A DNA stretch of 64,000 nucleotides from Candidatus Nitrosopelagicus sp. (lineage in GTDB: Archaea > Thermoproteota > Nitrososphaeria > Nitrososphaerales > Nitrosopumilaceae). Positions within the stretch are counted from its first letter, which is position 1; each line of letters starts with the position of its first letter. The notes beneath the pieces are model-generated. The model did not search any database. It saw nothing but the letters and a program-made list of their open reading frames with translations, and was not told where the DNA came from. The stretch covers positions 110,221 through 174,220 of the forward strand of contig JAOMBO010000001.1 in NCBI GenBank assembly GCA_028344575.1. The letters run 5' to 3'. The position numbers and the translations under genes are program-made. Below, in pieces: positions 9,501 to 20,661 of the stretch.

Positions 9501-11521
9501 AGATTTTCTTCTATTTTAGATAATTCGTATAAGGGTAAGGAGCAAGTGAAGTTTTTACAAATAGTTACATTTGTTTTTTCTGAGAATTCTTTTCCTTCAA
9601 AAAATGGATATTTAGATAATAATTTTAAATTTTCTTCATCTTTAATTTGAATTATAATTCCTTCAGGTATGAATTTCTTATACAGAGAATTTACAATTTC
9701 AGAGTTTTCAGAATTAATTATTGTAATTTCTGTGGGATGCTTAAGATACAGATTCATTACATTAAGCAGATATCCAAATGCAAATGGATTTTCTGCAGCA
9801 GAGGTGCCATTTAATTCCAAAATTTGCTTAGATATTTTAAGAAATTTTTCATCATTTACAAGATGATGAAGTTTCAGTAATGCATTTGCAGCAACTGAAT
9901 TTCCAGAAGGAACAGATAAATCATAATAATTTTTTGGGCGAACTATCAAAGATTCATGTGTGTCAGCTGTAAAGTAAAATGTTTTTTCAGATTCATTCCA
10001 GAAATGTTCTATCATATAATTTGCAATTTTCTGAGCCATATCAAGAAAATATGCGTCAGATGTTATCTCAAAAACATCAATAAGAGAATTTACAAGATAT
10101 GCATAATCATCTAGATATCCATTTAATTTTGGAGTATCATTTTTGAAGGTTCTATGTATGAATCCATGTTTAGAGAATTGTTCTGAAAAATATTTGGCGG
10201 CATTTGTGGCAGCGTTAAGATATTTTCCATTTCCTGAAATTCTATAACCTTTAGCATATGCAGAAATCATCATAGAATTCCATGACGTGATAATTTTATC
10301 GTCAGTTCCAGGTTGATCTCGTTTATCTCTTACATCAAGTAGTTTTTTTGATGAACGTTTCAAAAGTTCAGTAATTTCATCTTCAGTTTTATTAAATTTG
10401 AATGAAAGAGATGAGATATTGATATTATTTGCTAGGATTGTATTTCCTTCAAAGTTTCCACCATCAGTAACATCGTAATAAATACAAAATATTTCAGAAT
10501 CATCGCCTAAGATATTTTCAATTTCACGTTTTTTCCAAACAAAAGTCTGTCCTTCTTCTCCATTGGTATCTGCATCTTGAGCAGAATAAAATAAACCTGA
10601 AGTAGATGTCATTTCACGTAGTACATAGTCAAGAGTTTTTCTGACAACACCGAGGTAGAACGGATCTTTTGTAATTTGATACGCTTCAGCATATACAGGA
10701 GGTAAAAGTGCATTGTCATACAACATTTTTTCAAAATGAGGTACAAGCCAGCGTCCATCAGTCGAATATCTATGAAATCCCCCACCAATTTGATCAAAGA
10801 TTCCACCTTTAGCCATTTTTTTTAATGTCATTAACGCAAACTCTTGAAATTTTGTGATTCCTGAAAGTTTAGAGTATCTAAACATGAAAGAAAGATTTGC
10901 TGCGTTTGGGAATTTAGGTGCTTGACCAAATCCACCATAATTAGTATCTGCAACCTGTAAAAGATTAACTGCAGCCTCATCCAAAATAGCTTTTTCAATT
11001 TCCCCACCATGAGAAACGCGTTCTAATTTAGTAAGATTTGACATAAATTGTTCGGCGGAAGTGCCGACATCTTTTGGTTTTTCCTTCCATGCTTGTGCCA
11101 ACTGTCGACATAAACTACCAAAGCCAGGTCTTCCATAGGAATCAAGAACTGGAAAATATGTTCCAACGTAAAATGGTTTTTGTTCAGGCGTCAAGAATAC
11201 ACTTAGTGGCCATCCACCTTGACCAGTTGACATTTGACATATTTTTTGGTAAATATCATCCAAGTCTGGTCGTTCTTCACGGTCAACTTTGATATTAATA
11301 AAATTTTCATTCATAATTTTTGCCACATCGTCATTTTCAAATGACTCATGAGCCATAACATGACACCAGTGACAAGAGCTGTAACCGACAGATAGGAAAA
11401 TAGGTTTATTTTCATCTTTTGCTTTTTTTAACGATTCATCATTCCAAGAATACCATTCAACAGGATTATCTTTGTGTTGAAGTAAATATGGACTTGTTTC
11501 TTTAGATAGATTATTGGGCAT
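9497..11521 (-). CDS. YyaL/SPATA20-type thioredoxin-domain protein (DUF255 family)
   Basis: '[45 protein letters not shown]'; C-terminal (alpha/alpha)6-like region. Confidence 0.93.
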   Translation of the reverse strand: MPNNLSKETSPYLLQHKDNPVEWYSWNDESLKKAKDENKPIFLSVGYSSCHWCHVMAHESFENDDVAKIMNENFINIKVDREERPDLDDIYQKICQMSTGQGGWPLSVFLTPEQKPFYVGTYFPVLDSYGRPGFGSLCRQLAQAWKEKPKDVGTSAEQFMSNLTKLERVSHGGEIEKAILDEAAVNLLQVADTNYGGFGQAPKFPNAANLSFMFRYSKLSGITKFQEFALMTLKKMAKGGIFDQIGGGFHRYSTDGRWLVPHFEKMLYDNALLPPVYAEAYQITKDPFYLGVVRKTLDYVLREMTSTSGLFYSAQDADTNGEEGQTFVWKKREIENILGDDSEIFCIYYDVTDGGNFEGNTILANNINISSLSFKFNKTEDEITELLKRSSKKLLDVRDKRDQPGTDDKIITSWNSMMISAYAKGYRISGNGKYLNAATNAAKYFSEQFSKHGFIHRTFKNDTPKLNGYLDDYAYLVNSLIDVFEITSDAYFLDMAQKIANYMIEHFWNESEKTFYFTADTHESLIVRPKNYYDLSVPSGNSVAANALLKLHHLVNDEKFLKISKQILELNGTSAAENPFAFGYLLNVMNLYLKHPTEITIINSENSEIVNSLYKKFIPEGIIIQIKDEENLKLLSKYPFFEGKEFSEKTNVTICKNFTCSLPLYELSKIEENL

Positions 11522-11557
11522 TATGATAATTCATAGTATTGATTATTTGTATGTAAT

Positions 11558-11800
11558 CTAAATTTTCCAGATTGCTGTATCATTACGTTTGTAAATTTCT
11601 ATGTTAATCTGTTTTAGTAGTTTTTGCTTTGATTTTTCTGCTTTTTTTTCGTTGCTGTAATCTTTCTTTTTTAACAATTTGTCTAAAAGAATGAGTTGAT
11701 CATCACTTAGATTTTTGAAACTTCCATTTTTAGTCACTAGATTTAACAGTTCAACACGTCGGAAATCATCCTTTTTTAAAATTTCAGCCATACTTGTCAT
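11558..11800 (-). CDS. Hypothetical Lys-rich protein (80 aa)
   Basis: Intact ORF. Confidence 0.5.
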   Translation of the reverse strand: MTSMAEILKKDDFRRVELLNLVTKNGSFKNLSDDQLILLDKLLKKKDYSNEKKAEKSKQKLLKQINIEIYKRNDTAIWKI

Positions 11801-11846
11801 TAGAACATCCTACTAAAAATAAATGTGTGTAAGATTAGGCTCAATT

Positions 11847-12884
11847 ATGACAGAAATGATGCGTGCAATGGTTCTTTCAGAATGTAAGAAAATCGAAGAC
11901 AAACCACTAAAATTAACAAATATTGAAAGACACACAATAAATAATCCTGACGAAGTTTTGATCAAAATTGAAGCATGTGGCGTATGCCATTCTCAATTAC
12001 ATGGAATAGAAGGAGATTGGGAAGAGATAGGGATTCCTCCATCATTTCCAACAGTACCAGGACATGAAGTTGTTGGAAAAATTATTGAGATTGGCGATAA
12101 AGTTACAAAATTTAGAATTGGAGATAGGGTTGGACTAACACCACTTTTGAAATCATGTATGGATTGTAGATATTGTGATGAAGGTAAGGAATACCTTTGT
12201 GAAAATAATGAAATTACAGGTGAAACATTACGTGGCGGTTATACAGAATTTATTAATGCATCAGAAAACTTTGTGACAAAAGTTCCAGAAAGCATGTCAT
12301 CAGAATATGCAGCACCGCTATTTTGTCCAGGAATAACTGCATACAAAGCAGTAAAAGCGGCAGAACCTGAAAAAAATAAAAAAATTGCAATTTATGGAAT
12401 TGGCGGAGTAGGACATATGGCCATACAGTTTGCCAAGGTAGAAGGATGCGAAGTAACTGGAGTATCAAGAAAGAAAGAACATCTAAATGTTGCAGAGAAT
12501 CTTGGTGCAAAAAAAACATTCCAATTTACAGAATCTCAAGATGAATTTTTGAATAAAGTTAAAGATGATTATGGATTATTTGATGCTGCAATTGTATTTG
12601 CACCATCAGATTTTGTCACAGACACGGCCATAAAATCAGTGAAAAAAGGAGGAACCGTGATAATTGCCACGGTAGGTAAAATTCCAAATTTCTTAGCGTT
12701 TGAAGAAAAAACAGTAAGAGGTACACTAATTGGCTCTATGAAAGATATGGAAAAAGTAATTGAAATTGCACAAAAAAATAATTTCAAGGTTGTTACGGAA
12801 TCATTTCCATTAGAACAGGCAAATGAAGTACTTGAGAGGTTAAAAAATTCAAATATCGAAGCACGTGCAGTTCTAATTCCTTAA
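11847..12884 (+). CDS. Zinc-dependent alcohol dehydrogenase (MDR family)
   Basis: 'CGVCHSQLHGIEGDW', 'GHEVVG', structural Zn 'CMDCRYCDEGKEYLC', 'GIGGVGHMA'. Confidence 0.93.
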   Translation: MTEMMRAMVLSECKKIEDKPLKLTNIERHTINNPDEVLIKIEACGVCHSQLHGIEGDWEEIGIPPSFPTVPGHEVVGKIIEIGDKVTKFRIGDRVGLTPLLKSCMDCRYCDEGKEYLCENNEITGETLRGGYTEFINASENFVTKVPESMSSEYAAPLFCPGITAYKAVKAAEPEKNKKIAIYGIGGVGHMAIQFAKVEGCEVTGVSRKKEHLNVAENLGAKKTFQFTESQDEFLNKVKDDYGLFDAAIVFAPSDFVTDTAIKSVKKGGTVIIATVGKIPNFLAFEEKTVRGTLIGSMKDMEKVIEIAQKNNFKVVTESFPLEQANEVLERLKNSNIEARAVLIP

Positions 12885-12908
12885 ATTGCTAAGAATTTTG
12901 TTACAAAC

Positions 12909-13061
12909 ATGATTTGTAGACGTTGTCATCATACAGATGAAATTCATAAAACTACCACATCCTCAGAGTCAATGTTAAGAAGAGGATCTTGTCAAATCCC
13001 AGATTGTACATGTAATCAATTTTTAGATGCATTTGAAGAGATTGACGATGAACAACTCTAG
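12909..13061 (+). CDS. 50-aa Cys-rich (zinc-finger-like) small protein
   Basis: Short ORF MICRRCHHTDEIHKTTTSSESMLRRGSCQIPDCTCNQFLDAFEEIDDEQL; CxxC plus CxxxxCxC. Confidence 0.55.
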   Translation: MICRRCHHTDEIHKTTTSSESMLRRGSCQIPDCTCNQFLDAFEEIDDEQL

Positions 13062-13091
13062 TCATATATAGGAAAAAAGAATTTCAAAAAC

Positions 13092-13328
13092 ATGGATAAA
13101 CATGCACCAAAAGAAGAAATGATTAAAGATTTGGAAAATATCTTAGCAAAAATCAATGCTTTAGAGGTCACTGCTAAAGATGAGGAAGCAAAAGCTAATG
13201 TCAAAATTTTAAGAAAACTTACAGAGGGACAAATTCATTCAATTAATGAATTTGATCATCTAAAAAAAGCAATTGATCTTCTTACAATGCAATTATTTGA
13301 AGTTAAGGATAAAATAAATTCAAAATAA
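13092..13328 (+). CDS. Hypothetical coiled-coil-like protein (78 aa)
   Basis: Intact ORF, heptad-like composition. Confidence 0.55.
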   Translation: MDKHAPKEEMIKDLENILAKINALEVTAKDEEAKANVKILRKLTEGQIHSINEFDHLKKAIDLLTMQLFEVKDKINSK

Positions 13329-13658
13329 TCATTCAGTCTGACATAGAGGACGATATTTTGATATGATTTTGTCTACAATACGTTTTCTTTCTGGCGCTTC
13401 AGATTCCCACAGAGGCAAAATTGCGAGATAAAGACTTTCTTCATTACCAGCATGTTGGATCCAGCACTTAAAATTATCATTTTGTGTGAAAAAGTCTTTC
13501 TGATCAGTTTTGTCAGATTCATCAGCATGAAGTGGAATAAAGCCGGATTTATTCTGGTTGAATATTATGTAAACTACTTTATCCATAGGAGGGCCCCATT
13601 CGGATAGCTTGATAGGTCCAAGAAATTCATAATGAAGAATTTGAATTGTCACTAACAA
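13329..13658 (-). CDS. Hypothetical protein (109 aa)
   Basis: Intact ORF abutting the preceding convergent ORF. Confidence 0.55.
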   Translation of the reverse strand: MLVTIQILHYEFLGPIKLSEWGPPMDKVVYIIFNQNKSGFIPLHADESDKTDQKDFFTQNDNFKCWIQHAGNEESLYLAILPLWESEAPERKRIVDKIISKYRPLCQTE

Positions 13659-13707
13659 AATTAAGAAGGCTCAAGTTTTAAATTTGCCTAATTTTGCCTC
13701 AAAGTAA

Positions 13708-14319
13708 ATGTCAGAAATGCAAGATCCACATAATTATAGAAAAGTTGGCTACTCAATGATATTAGTCGCTGCATCTCTAGCAGCAATTGGGATAGTTCAA
13801 GTAGCAATTGGACCAGATGTTCTGTATGCAGATCAAATGCAAAGAGATAATACGAAATTTTTTGAGATGTGTAAAGCAGGAAATTATCTAGGTGAAGGTT
13901 GTGATATATTTGATAAACCGGGAAATACATTATATGAAATTCCTAGAATGACATTAGATGATACAGAAGAATCTGAAACTATGATTATGGAAGAACCCGT
14001 TATGGAAGAACCACAGGCATCTGCAGAAATTGTTTCAATTCCTGAAGGATCAGGTGCACCTGGATGTGAAGAGACAGACGAATGTTATATCCCTGCAACA
14101 TTAAACATTTCAACAGGTACCACAGTAGTTTGGGAAAATAATGATAGCGCTGCACATCTTGCAACAAGTGGAACACCAAGTGGTGGACCAGATGGAGCTT
14201 TTGATTCAGGAATGATTATGGCAGGAGATACATACGAATTTGAGTTTTTAGACAAAGGTGAATTTGTATACTATTGCCTTGTTCATCCTTGGATGGTTGG
14301 AACAGTTATAGTAGAATAA
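13708..14319 (+). CDS. Plastocyanin-like blue copper protein, N-terminal membrane anchor
   Basis: Copper-site pattern 'SAAHLATSG...YYCLVHPWMVGTVIV'. Confidence 0.9.
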   Translation: MSEMQDPHNYRKVGYSMILVAASLAAIGIVQVAIGPDVLYADQMQRDNTKFFEMCKAGNYLGEGCDIFDKPGNTLYEIPRMTLDDTEESETMIMEEPVMEEPQASAEIVSIPEGSGAPGCEETDECYIPATLNISTGTTVVWENNDSAAHLATSGTPSGGPDGAFDSGMIMAGDTYEFEFLDKGEFVYYCLVHPWMVGTVIVE

Positions 14320-15012
14320 TTACTGTCCATTCATGTAATCTTCCCAAGTGTTAAGATTAGAAGTAAAACGATTCATTTGATACATTGCACCGCCAATAAT
14401 TCCAGCATGATAACATGTGTATAGATAGATTTGAGAGTTACTAGGGTCAGTTTGTGTTAAACTCATACTAATCATTGAAAAGAAAACAAATGTTCCACAA
14501 AATGTAATTATTTTTCCAATCATTCCACCATTTAGTCCAACAATTCTTCTTGTTGCGGCAGCCATAATTGTAATACTTGATACAATCAAAAATGTTGCAC
14601 CACCATTTGCAGTAATCATATCAGTAGCCCAAGGAACTACACCATCATCAACTAAAGATGACTCAGGTATCATTGCACCACCATGAAGTGCAAAATTTAC
14701 AGAGCTAAACAAACCACCAATTACTAAAAAGAAAAGAAATAATTTCATAATTTTTCTTTTGAATGCACTTCGAGTTTCAGATGGTTGTAATGCTCTTTCA
14801 GAAATTTTTAGGCCATACAGGAATCCAATTCCGAATGCGGGAGCAAATAAGATATTCATAAGATATGGATGCTCAAGAAATAATTCAGCATAATAGGTAT
14901 TGAGTAAAAATGCTGTCAACAATGCAATTCCAGCAGCAGATCCAAAAACAATCAAATTTGAATATTTGAATATTTTTGGTACATTCTCATCAGAACTATT
15001 CCAACTATACAC
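14320..15012 (-). CDS. Integral membrane protein, unknown function
   Basis: Multiple hydrophobic segments. Confidence 0.6.
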   Translation of the reverse strand: MYSWNSSDENVPKIFKYSNLIVFGSAAGIALLTAFLLNTYYAELFLEHPYLMNILFAPAFGIGFLYGLKISERALQPSETRSAFKRKIMKLFLFFLVIGGLFSSVNFALHGGAMIPESSLVDDGVVPWATDMITANGGATFLIVSSITIMAAATRRIVGLNGGMIGKIITFCGTFVFFSMISMSLTQTDPSNSQIYLYTCYHAGIIGGAMYQMNRFTSNLNTWEDYMNGQ

Positions 15013-15154
15013 AGAAAATTCTTTTGGAATTTAGATTAAAAAACCGAGTAAAAATTGATTTACCCAATTAATCAATTCTTTTCAATTTGTTCCTAACGAA
15101 TGATCATTTTCAATGAACATCGCATTTTTATTTTAACTAAAAGAACTTTACATT

Positions 15155-15361
15155 ATGAAATCATTATCAATTGTAATTCCAGGAGTAATTCTGGTAATTT
15201 TTGGAATCATATTCAGTTTTCAAGGACAAGGAATGATTGGACCAGAATCATCATTCATGTATGAAAGTGAAGAATGGATAGATAATGGAATAATTATCAG
15301 TATGATAGGAGTAATTTTGATATTAATTGGATATTTTGTAGAAAAGAAAAAATTAACTTAA
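15155..15361 (+). CDS. Small membrane protein (2 TM)
   Basis: Two hydrophobic segments in a 68-aa ORF. Confidence 0.55.
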   Translation: MKSLSIVIPGVILVIFGIIFSFQGQGMIGPESSFMYESEEWIDNGIIISMIGVILILIGYFVEKKKLT

Positions 15362-15837
15362 TAATTTTTTTCAAAATATTTTTGATGATATTCTTCAGCA
15401 CGGTAGAATGTAGAAGCAGATTTTATCTCAGTGACAATATCGCTCCCAAATGTTTTTTGTGCAGATGGATTTAATTTTTCTTTAACATCTTTTGCCGCTT
15501 GTTCTTGCTCAGGATTATGACAAAATATTGCAGAGCGATATTGAATGCCAATATCAGGACCTTGTCTATTAGGAGTAGTTGGATTATGATTTTCAAAAAA
15601 TACTTTTACTAAATCGGAATATGAAATTTCTGTAGGATCAAATTCAACTTGTATAGCTTCAGCGTGGCCAGTTTTATCGGTACAAACATCTTCGTACGTA
15701 GGATTATCTGTATGACCTCCGGTATATCCTACAGCGGTAGATTTTACACCATTTGTTTTAGAAAATACTTCTTCAACGTGCCAAAAGCATCCTGCAGCAA
15801 AAGTTGCTTTCTCCATAGATACATTCAGGTTAAACAA
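15358..15837 (-). CDS. msrA: Peptide methionine sulfoxide reductase A
   Basis: 'ATFAAGCFWHVEEVF', 'VGYTGGHTDNPTYEDVCTDKTGHAEAIQVEFDP'. Confidence 0.96.
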   Translation of the reverse strand: MFNLNVSMEKATFAAGCFWHVEEVFSKTNGVKSTAVGYTGGHTDNPTYEDVCTDKTGHAEAIQVEFDPTEISYSDLVKVFFENHNPTTPNRQGPDIGIQYRSAIFCHNPEQEQAAKDVKEKLNPSAQKTFGSDIVTEIKSASTFYRAEEYHQKYFEKNY

Positions 15838-15857
15838 TAAAAAAAGCTTTCAAAATT

Positions 15858-17054
15858 TTAGAATCCAGAATTCAAAGGATTTGAAGGTTTTAGAATTTCT
15901 CTTAACAGAATTGTGGCATATGAACCGCGAGATAATTGGAATTTTATCATATTTTCATCAATCTTGAAGTTCAAATAATTAATTGATGCATTACGAAATC
16001 CACCTTCAACTGAGAGTTCTTGGAAATCTTTTATGAAGAAATCTTTTGGAGTAAGTAATTCTTCATCAAGAATTTTTTTTATATAATAATCAAATCTTGA
16101 TTTTTTATAATATGAATGACCTACAAGTGGAATAGCAAGTTTTTGTTTAGGATCATTTTCAAATTTTCCCAATATAGAATTTTTATCAAAACAAACATCA
16201 TCAGTTTTCGGTGATGATAATTCTTCTTCAAATTCATGTGCAAGACTCAGAGTTTTGTTGAATAGAAATGATTGATATGCTTGAATGTAAAATCTTCGTA
16301 ATGCAAGAGGAATTGAACGTATTGCATTCTTAGGATCACTGTCACTGGAAAGTTGTTTTAGTAAATTTCTTTCAATATCCATAGAAAATGGTAATAATTC
16401 AATTACTTCAGATTCAGATTTACGTTCAGATATTAATTTCCGCATTTCATTATTTTTTTCTGAATCATATTTTGATGAAAAACTTAGTAGATACTCAAGT
16501 GCCTCTTCATAATCACCTTTAATGATTGATTTTCCAACTAGATGCGTTATTGGTCGTTTTGAACCAAATCTTTGATACCCAAAAAAATTAAGAATGTTTT
16601 CAGTACCTGTAAATGATGGCAATGGTTCATTCAAATCAGATACTCTAATTTCAAAATAATTTCCTAGCATATCTTTTTTTGATATTGGTTTTTCTACAAA
16701 TCCAAGTCTTTTTGCAGAATATTTTTGTCCAGTATATTCTTCTAGAGAGTTTATTTTCTTGTAGGTGTAAACGTACTGTTCTGTTTTTGCATTTGCATCT
16801 TTCAAACCAAGCGATTTTAAGACTAGCCCGTAGCGTTTTTCGATATCAATTAATGCATGATTTGTATCAATTCCAGATTTTTTTAACAAGTAAACAGCAT
16901 GTCCATTCAAATTATCAAATAAGTCAATAGCTTTTTCAGATAAAACCTCTTTCACCAAAAAATCATTTTCATTTTTTTTAATTTTTCCAGAAATAGAGGC
17001 ATATTTTGTAGTATAAACAGAGAGTCCTATCTCTTTATCAATTTGTGGAATCAC
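15858..17054 (-). CDS. truD: tRNA pseudouridine synthase D
   Basis: 'DFLVKEV', 'NYFGYQRFGSKRP'-like 'NFFGYQRFGSKRPITHLVG', 'EGGFRNASI'. Confidence 0.9.
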   Translation of the reverse strand: MIPQIDKEIGLSVYTTKYASISGKIKKNENDFLVKEVLSEKAIDLFDNLNGHAVYLLKKSGIDTNHALIDIEKRYGLVLKSLGLKDANAKTEQYVYTYKKINSLEEYTGQKYSAKRLGFVEKPISKKDMLGNYFEIRVSDLNEPLPSFTGTENILNFFGYQRFGSKRPITHLVGKSIIKGDYEEALEYLLSFSSKYDSEKNNEMRKLISERKSESEVIELLPFSMDIERNLLKQLSSDSDPKNAIRSIPLALRRFYIQAYQSFLFNKTLSLAHEFEEELSSPKTDDVCFDKNSILGKFENDPKQKLAIPLVGHSYYKKSRFDYYIKKILDEELLTPKDFFIKDFQELSVEGGFRNASINYLNFKIDENMIKFQLSRGSYATILLREILKPSNPLNSGF

Positions 17055-18835
17055 GGTTCAATAATGATATCAACGTATTTTGATACGTTTACCTCAGAGT
17101 TAAAAACTCCTAAAAGTAATTTGTAATCTCCAGATAATGCAATTTGACTTGCAGTAATTGAAACAATAATTTCATTAGAACTATTGAAGTCATGTGAGAT
17201 TAAAAGATCAGAGGATTTTGTAACAGTTGATGCAGTATGAGCAAAATTGAAATTAATATCCCCAATGTTTGATGATGATGGATTTATACTCAAAGAAATT
17301 GTTTCAGTTTCACCTTTTTTGAGGTTTATAGATTCAACATTTGTATTTACTGTGAATGGAAGAGATTTTCCAGTATCAACTACACCAATTTTATTTTCTG
17401 CCCATTCTGTAAACCAAATTTTATCATCTATCACATCAAAGCCAAAAATTTGTGCAACACCACAATTTGATTTAGATTTATCTTCACAGTCGGCCCAGTT
17501 AGGATTTTTAGATGGTACCATGTATTCTATTAGTCGTTCATTATCAATATCAAAGACTGCAAGTTGATTAGATGTTTGTTCATTGAAAATGAGATTTCCA
17601 TTCATATCAGTTTCAGTCCAATAGGGTCTAGAAATTGGTGTTTTTATTATTCCAGTTGAATTCCCATATGCAGATTTTTGAGGTGTTGAGGTAACAAATT
17701 TTGTAAATTTTTCTTCATTAGGATCAAATTTGAAAAAGAAACTACTAGAAGTATCTACAATCCAAACATTATCATTTTCATCTACAGACAATCCATTTGC
17801 AGTATTAAGATCATCTGGAAAATCATATACATCAAAATAATTTTCGAGTGGAATATCTATTCCTGTACTTGCCAAATAGGAATCTTGTTTGTATTGTTCA
17901 ATATTGAATTTTAATAATAATCCAGTAGTATCAGGAATCCAATTTGTATACCATAAATTATTTTTAGAATCAACTCCAAAATCACCGGTAAATGAATTTG
18001 GAATTGGTGCTACAATACTAGAATATGTAAGATCATCAATGTTTTGAGCTAAATCAAAGAAAGTAATTTTACTTCCAGTGAAGTCATTTACTATAATATT
18101 TGAACCGCGTATAGCAAGTTTTTGAGGTAACGAACCGTCTTCAGAAGGAGGATATGATACTGCATCATATGTTTCACCAATTGTATCAAAACGCCAAAGA
18201 GTATCAAAACTTCCATCAGTATACCACATTGTACCATCAGAAGAATAATCCATCCCCCATGACATAGTACGTGCACCTTCTGGCCACATATCATTTTCAA
18301 ATTCAGTAAATTTTTCAGATATAGGATCAAATTTTGCAATTTGACCTACATTTGATTCAACAAACCATACATTTCCATCAGGTGCGACTTTAATTGCAAG
18401 TGGTTGTGTACATAAAGTTGGAATTTGGTATTCCTGTACATAAGATGTGGATTTTGCATCACTACCTCCACAGAAAGTTGCACGTTGATCATCAGGGAAA
18501 TTATCCATAGGAGTTCCGGTCATTGTTGAACTAAGTTCAGTACAATAATTATCAATTAACATCTGCTCACCAATTTTTTGTCCAACATCACATAGTGAAG
18601 AATTACGATCTTGAGTTGCAACTTCCTGGCATGCAGTAAGAGCTTGTTCATTATTTTCTAAATCAGATGTACGTTCTACACACGCATTCATCATAAAATC
18701 AAATCTATCTAAAACTTGTTTTTCTTCCATAGTCATAGTAGCTGCTGGCGGAGCAATTGCAAACAGTACAGTCGATGTTAATAAAATACCACCCAAAAAT
18801 GCGAATGCAAGAATACCTTTTGTTTTTTGCTTCAC
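17051..18835 (-). CDS. Secreted Vgb/NHL-like beta-propeller protein
   Basis: Signal peptide; repeated 'APDGNVWFVE', 'SSDGTMWYTD', 'DENDNVWIVD', 'DDKIWFTEWAENKIGVVD'. Confidence 0.8.
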   Translation of the reverse strand: MKQKTKGILAFAFLGGILLTSTVLFAIAPPAATMTMEEKQVLDRFDFMMNACVERTSDLENNEQALTACQEVATQDRNSSLCDVGQKIGEQMLIDNYCTELSSTMTGTPMDNFPDDQRATFCGGSDAKSTSYVQEYQIPTLCTQPLAIKVAPDGNVWFVESNVGQIAKFDPISEKFTEFENDMWPEGARTMSWGMDYSSDGTMWYTDGSFDTLWRFDTIGETYDAVSYPPSEDGSLPQKLAIRGSNIIVNDFTGSKITFFDLAQNIDDLTYSSIVAPIPNSFTGDFGVDSKNNLWYTNWIPDTTGLLLKFNIEQYKQDSYLASTGIDIPLENYFDVYDFPDDLNTANGLSVDENDNVWIVDTSSSFFFKFDPNEEKFTKFVTSTPQKSAYGNSTGIIKTPISRPYWTETDMNGNLIFNEQTSNQLAVFDIDNERLIEYMVPSKNPNWADCEDKSKSNCGVAQIFGFDVIDDKIWFTEWAENKIGVVDTGKSLPFTVNTNVESINLKKGETETISLSINPSSSNIGDINFNFAHTASTVTKSSDLLISHDFNSSNEIIVSITASQIALSGDYKLLLGVFNSEVNVSKYVDIIIEP

Positions 18836-18870
18836 AACTTTTCAAAATTAGAGCTTGTTATATCTGATTC

Positions 18871-19224
18871 TTAAAGTAACGATAAATCTCCAGTAATTTT
18901 ATCGATTAAATTTTCTGGAGCAGGTCCAACAGATATGCAAGTTGTTGTTCCTGGTGCAATTTGTGTATGACCAGCATCAGTTATTTCAGACCATGGAAGA
19001 CCTAACTCAATTGCACCTTTTTTGACTTCATTTAGTTCCTTTATTCCAGAAACTTTGACAACAACTTTCTCTTGTCCACCCCACCAAGTTTGAAACCATT
19101 CGGGATGTGATTTTCGAACATGTTCTGCACCCATAACACATGCATGACCAACTTGTGCTGCAATTTTGCCTTTTCCCATTCCAAGATCAGTTCTAACTGC
19201 AATAACCTGCTTGATGTCAGTCAT
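18871..19224 (-). CDS. pth2: Peptidyl-tRNA hydrolase, Pth2 family
   Basis: 'VIAVRTDLGMGKGKIAAQVGHA', 'DAGHTQIAPGTTTCISVGPAP'. Confidence 0.97.
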   Translation of the reverse strand: MTDIKQVIAVRTDLGMGKGKIAAQVGHACVMGAEHVRKSHPEWFQTWWGGQEKVVVKVSGIKELNEVKKGAIELGLPWSEITDAGHTQIAPGTTTCISVGPAPENLIDKITGDLSLL

Positions 19225-19292
19225 ATGAAATAATTATAGAAGTTGATGATAAACGTTACAATTCAAATACCAAATAAAGATACAAACCATAC

Positions 19293-20435
19293 ATGTATGA
19301 TGCAGTAGTAGCTGGAGGAAGTATTTCTGGACTTTTAGCTGCAAGAGAAATTGCAAAAAACGGTCATTCAGTTTTAGTTTTGGAAGAAGGATTTGAAGTA
19401 GGAAGCCCAGAACATTGTGGAGGATTAGTTAGTGAAAATGCATTAAAAGAATTAGGAATTGAACCATCAGCAAAAACATTTGATAGTAAAGTAGAATGTG
19501 CAAAGATTTTTTCACCAGAAGGAAAAGAAATTACAATTAATTCAAAAAAACAAAAAATCATAGTCATAAATAGAAGAGAATTAGATAAACAAGCAGCAAG
19601 ACAAGCTAGAGATAATGGTGCAGAAATTTCTGTGAAGACTAGTTTTCAAGAAAAAAACAACAATATCATAAGAACATCAAATGGAAATATAGAATGTAAA
19701 TTTTTTGTAGATTGTAGGGGAGTTTCAAGATTAGTAAATAAAGACAGAGATGGAATATTGCTAACTGCACAATACGAAGTATATGCAGACTGGATTAAGG
19801 AAGGTCAAGTAGAGGTATATTTTGATCAAGAAAAATATCCAGAATTTTTTGCATGGATAATTCCTTCTGGAAAAGGAGTAGGTAAGGTAGGAGTTTCAGG
19901 TAAAGGAATTAACACATTGGGACGAATGGATGAATTTCTAAAATCTAAAGGTAATTTTTCAACAATTAGAAAAATATTTGCGCCAATCTGGATCAAAGGA
20001 CCAATAAAGAATTTTGTCGAGGACAATACAATGATAGTTGGCGATGCTGCAGGACAAGCAAAACCTACAACTGCAGGAGGTATTTTCTCATGTGGAATGG
20101 CAGGAATTATGGCAGGTAAAGCAATTTCAGAAGCAATAGAAACAGGAGATTCGTCTTCATTGATGAATTATGAGAAAGAATGGAAAGAGAAATTTGGAAA
20201 AGAGTTTGAGAAACAAAATCTTGCTAGAAAAATACTTGCAAGATTAGATAACGGAACAGTAAACAAATTGTTTAATTCCATTACACCCGAAATTGAAGAA
20301 GATATCTCAAATAAAGAAGACTTTGATTTCCATACAAGTTCAATTCTCAGATTACTTGGAATGAAAGGTTCTTTCAATACAATGCAAGCATTGATTGGAG
20401 GAGAAATCAAGAGACTTGTTCAAAATAAAGCATAA
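19293..20435 (+). CDS. Geranylgeranyl reductase family protein (archaeal lipid saturation)
   Basis: FAD motif 'YDAVVAGGSISGLLAAREIAKNG', 'EEGFEVGSPEHCGGLVS', 'VGDAAGQAKPTTAGGI'. Confidence 0.92.
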   Translation: MYDAVVAGGSISGLLAAREIAKNGHSVLVLEEGFEVGSPEHCGGLVSENALKELGIEPSAKTFDSKVECAKIFSPEGKEITINSKKQKIIVINRRELDKQAARQARDNGAEISVKTSFQEKNNNIIRTSNGNIECKFFVDCRGVSRLVNKDRDGILLTAQYEVYADWIKEGQVEVYFDQEKYPEFFAWIIPSGKGVGKVGVSGKGINTLGRMDEFLKSKGNFSTIRKIFAPIWIKGPIKNFVEDNTMIVGDAAGQAKPTTAGGIFSCGMAGIMAGKAISEAIETGDSSSLMNYEKEWKEKFGKEFEKQNLARKILARLDNGTVNKLFNSITPEIEEDISNKEDFDFHTSSILRLLGMKGSFNTMQALIGGEIKRLVQNKA

Positions 20436-20478
20436 AATTTCAAGGAAGGTATAAATTCCTAACAGAGAGGATTTCATT

Positions 20479-20658
20479 ATGTCTTCAAGTATTACACTAC
20501 CGGTATGCAATGGTTGTAGTAGACACATCATGCCAGGCGACAAGAATGTTAAATTCAATTGTCCAGAGTGCAATAACGAATTAATTTGGAGATGTGGAAG
20601 TTGTAGAGAAGCCGCAGCACCATATACATGCAAATCATGCGGCTTTTCGGGACCATAG
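20479..20658 (+). CDS. 59-aa archaeal zinc-ribbon RNA-binding-type protein
   Basis: Short ORF MSSSITLPVCNGCSRHIMPGDKNVKFNCPECNNELIWRCGSCREAAAPYTCKSCGFSGP; four CxxC knuckles. Confidence 0.8.
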   Translation: MSSSITLPVCNGCSRHIMPGDKNVKFNCPECNNELIWRCGSCREAAAPYTCKSCGFSGP

Positions 20659-20661
20659 AAA

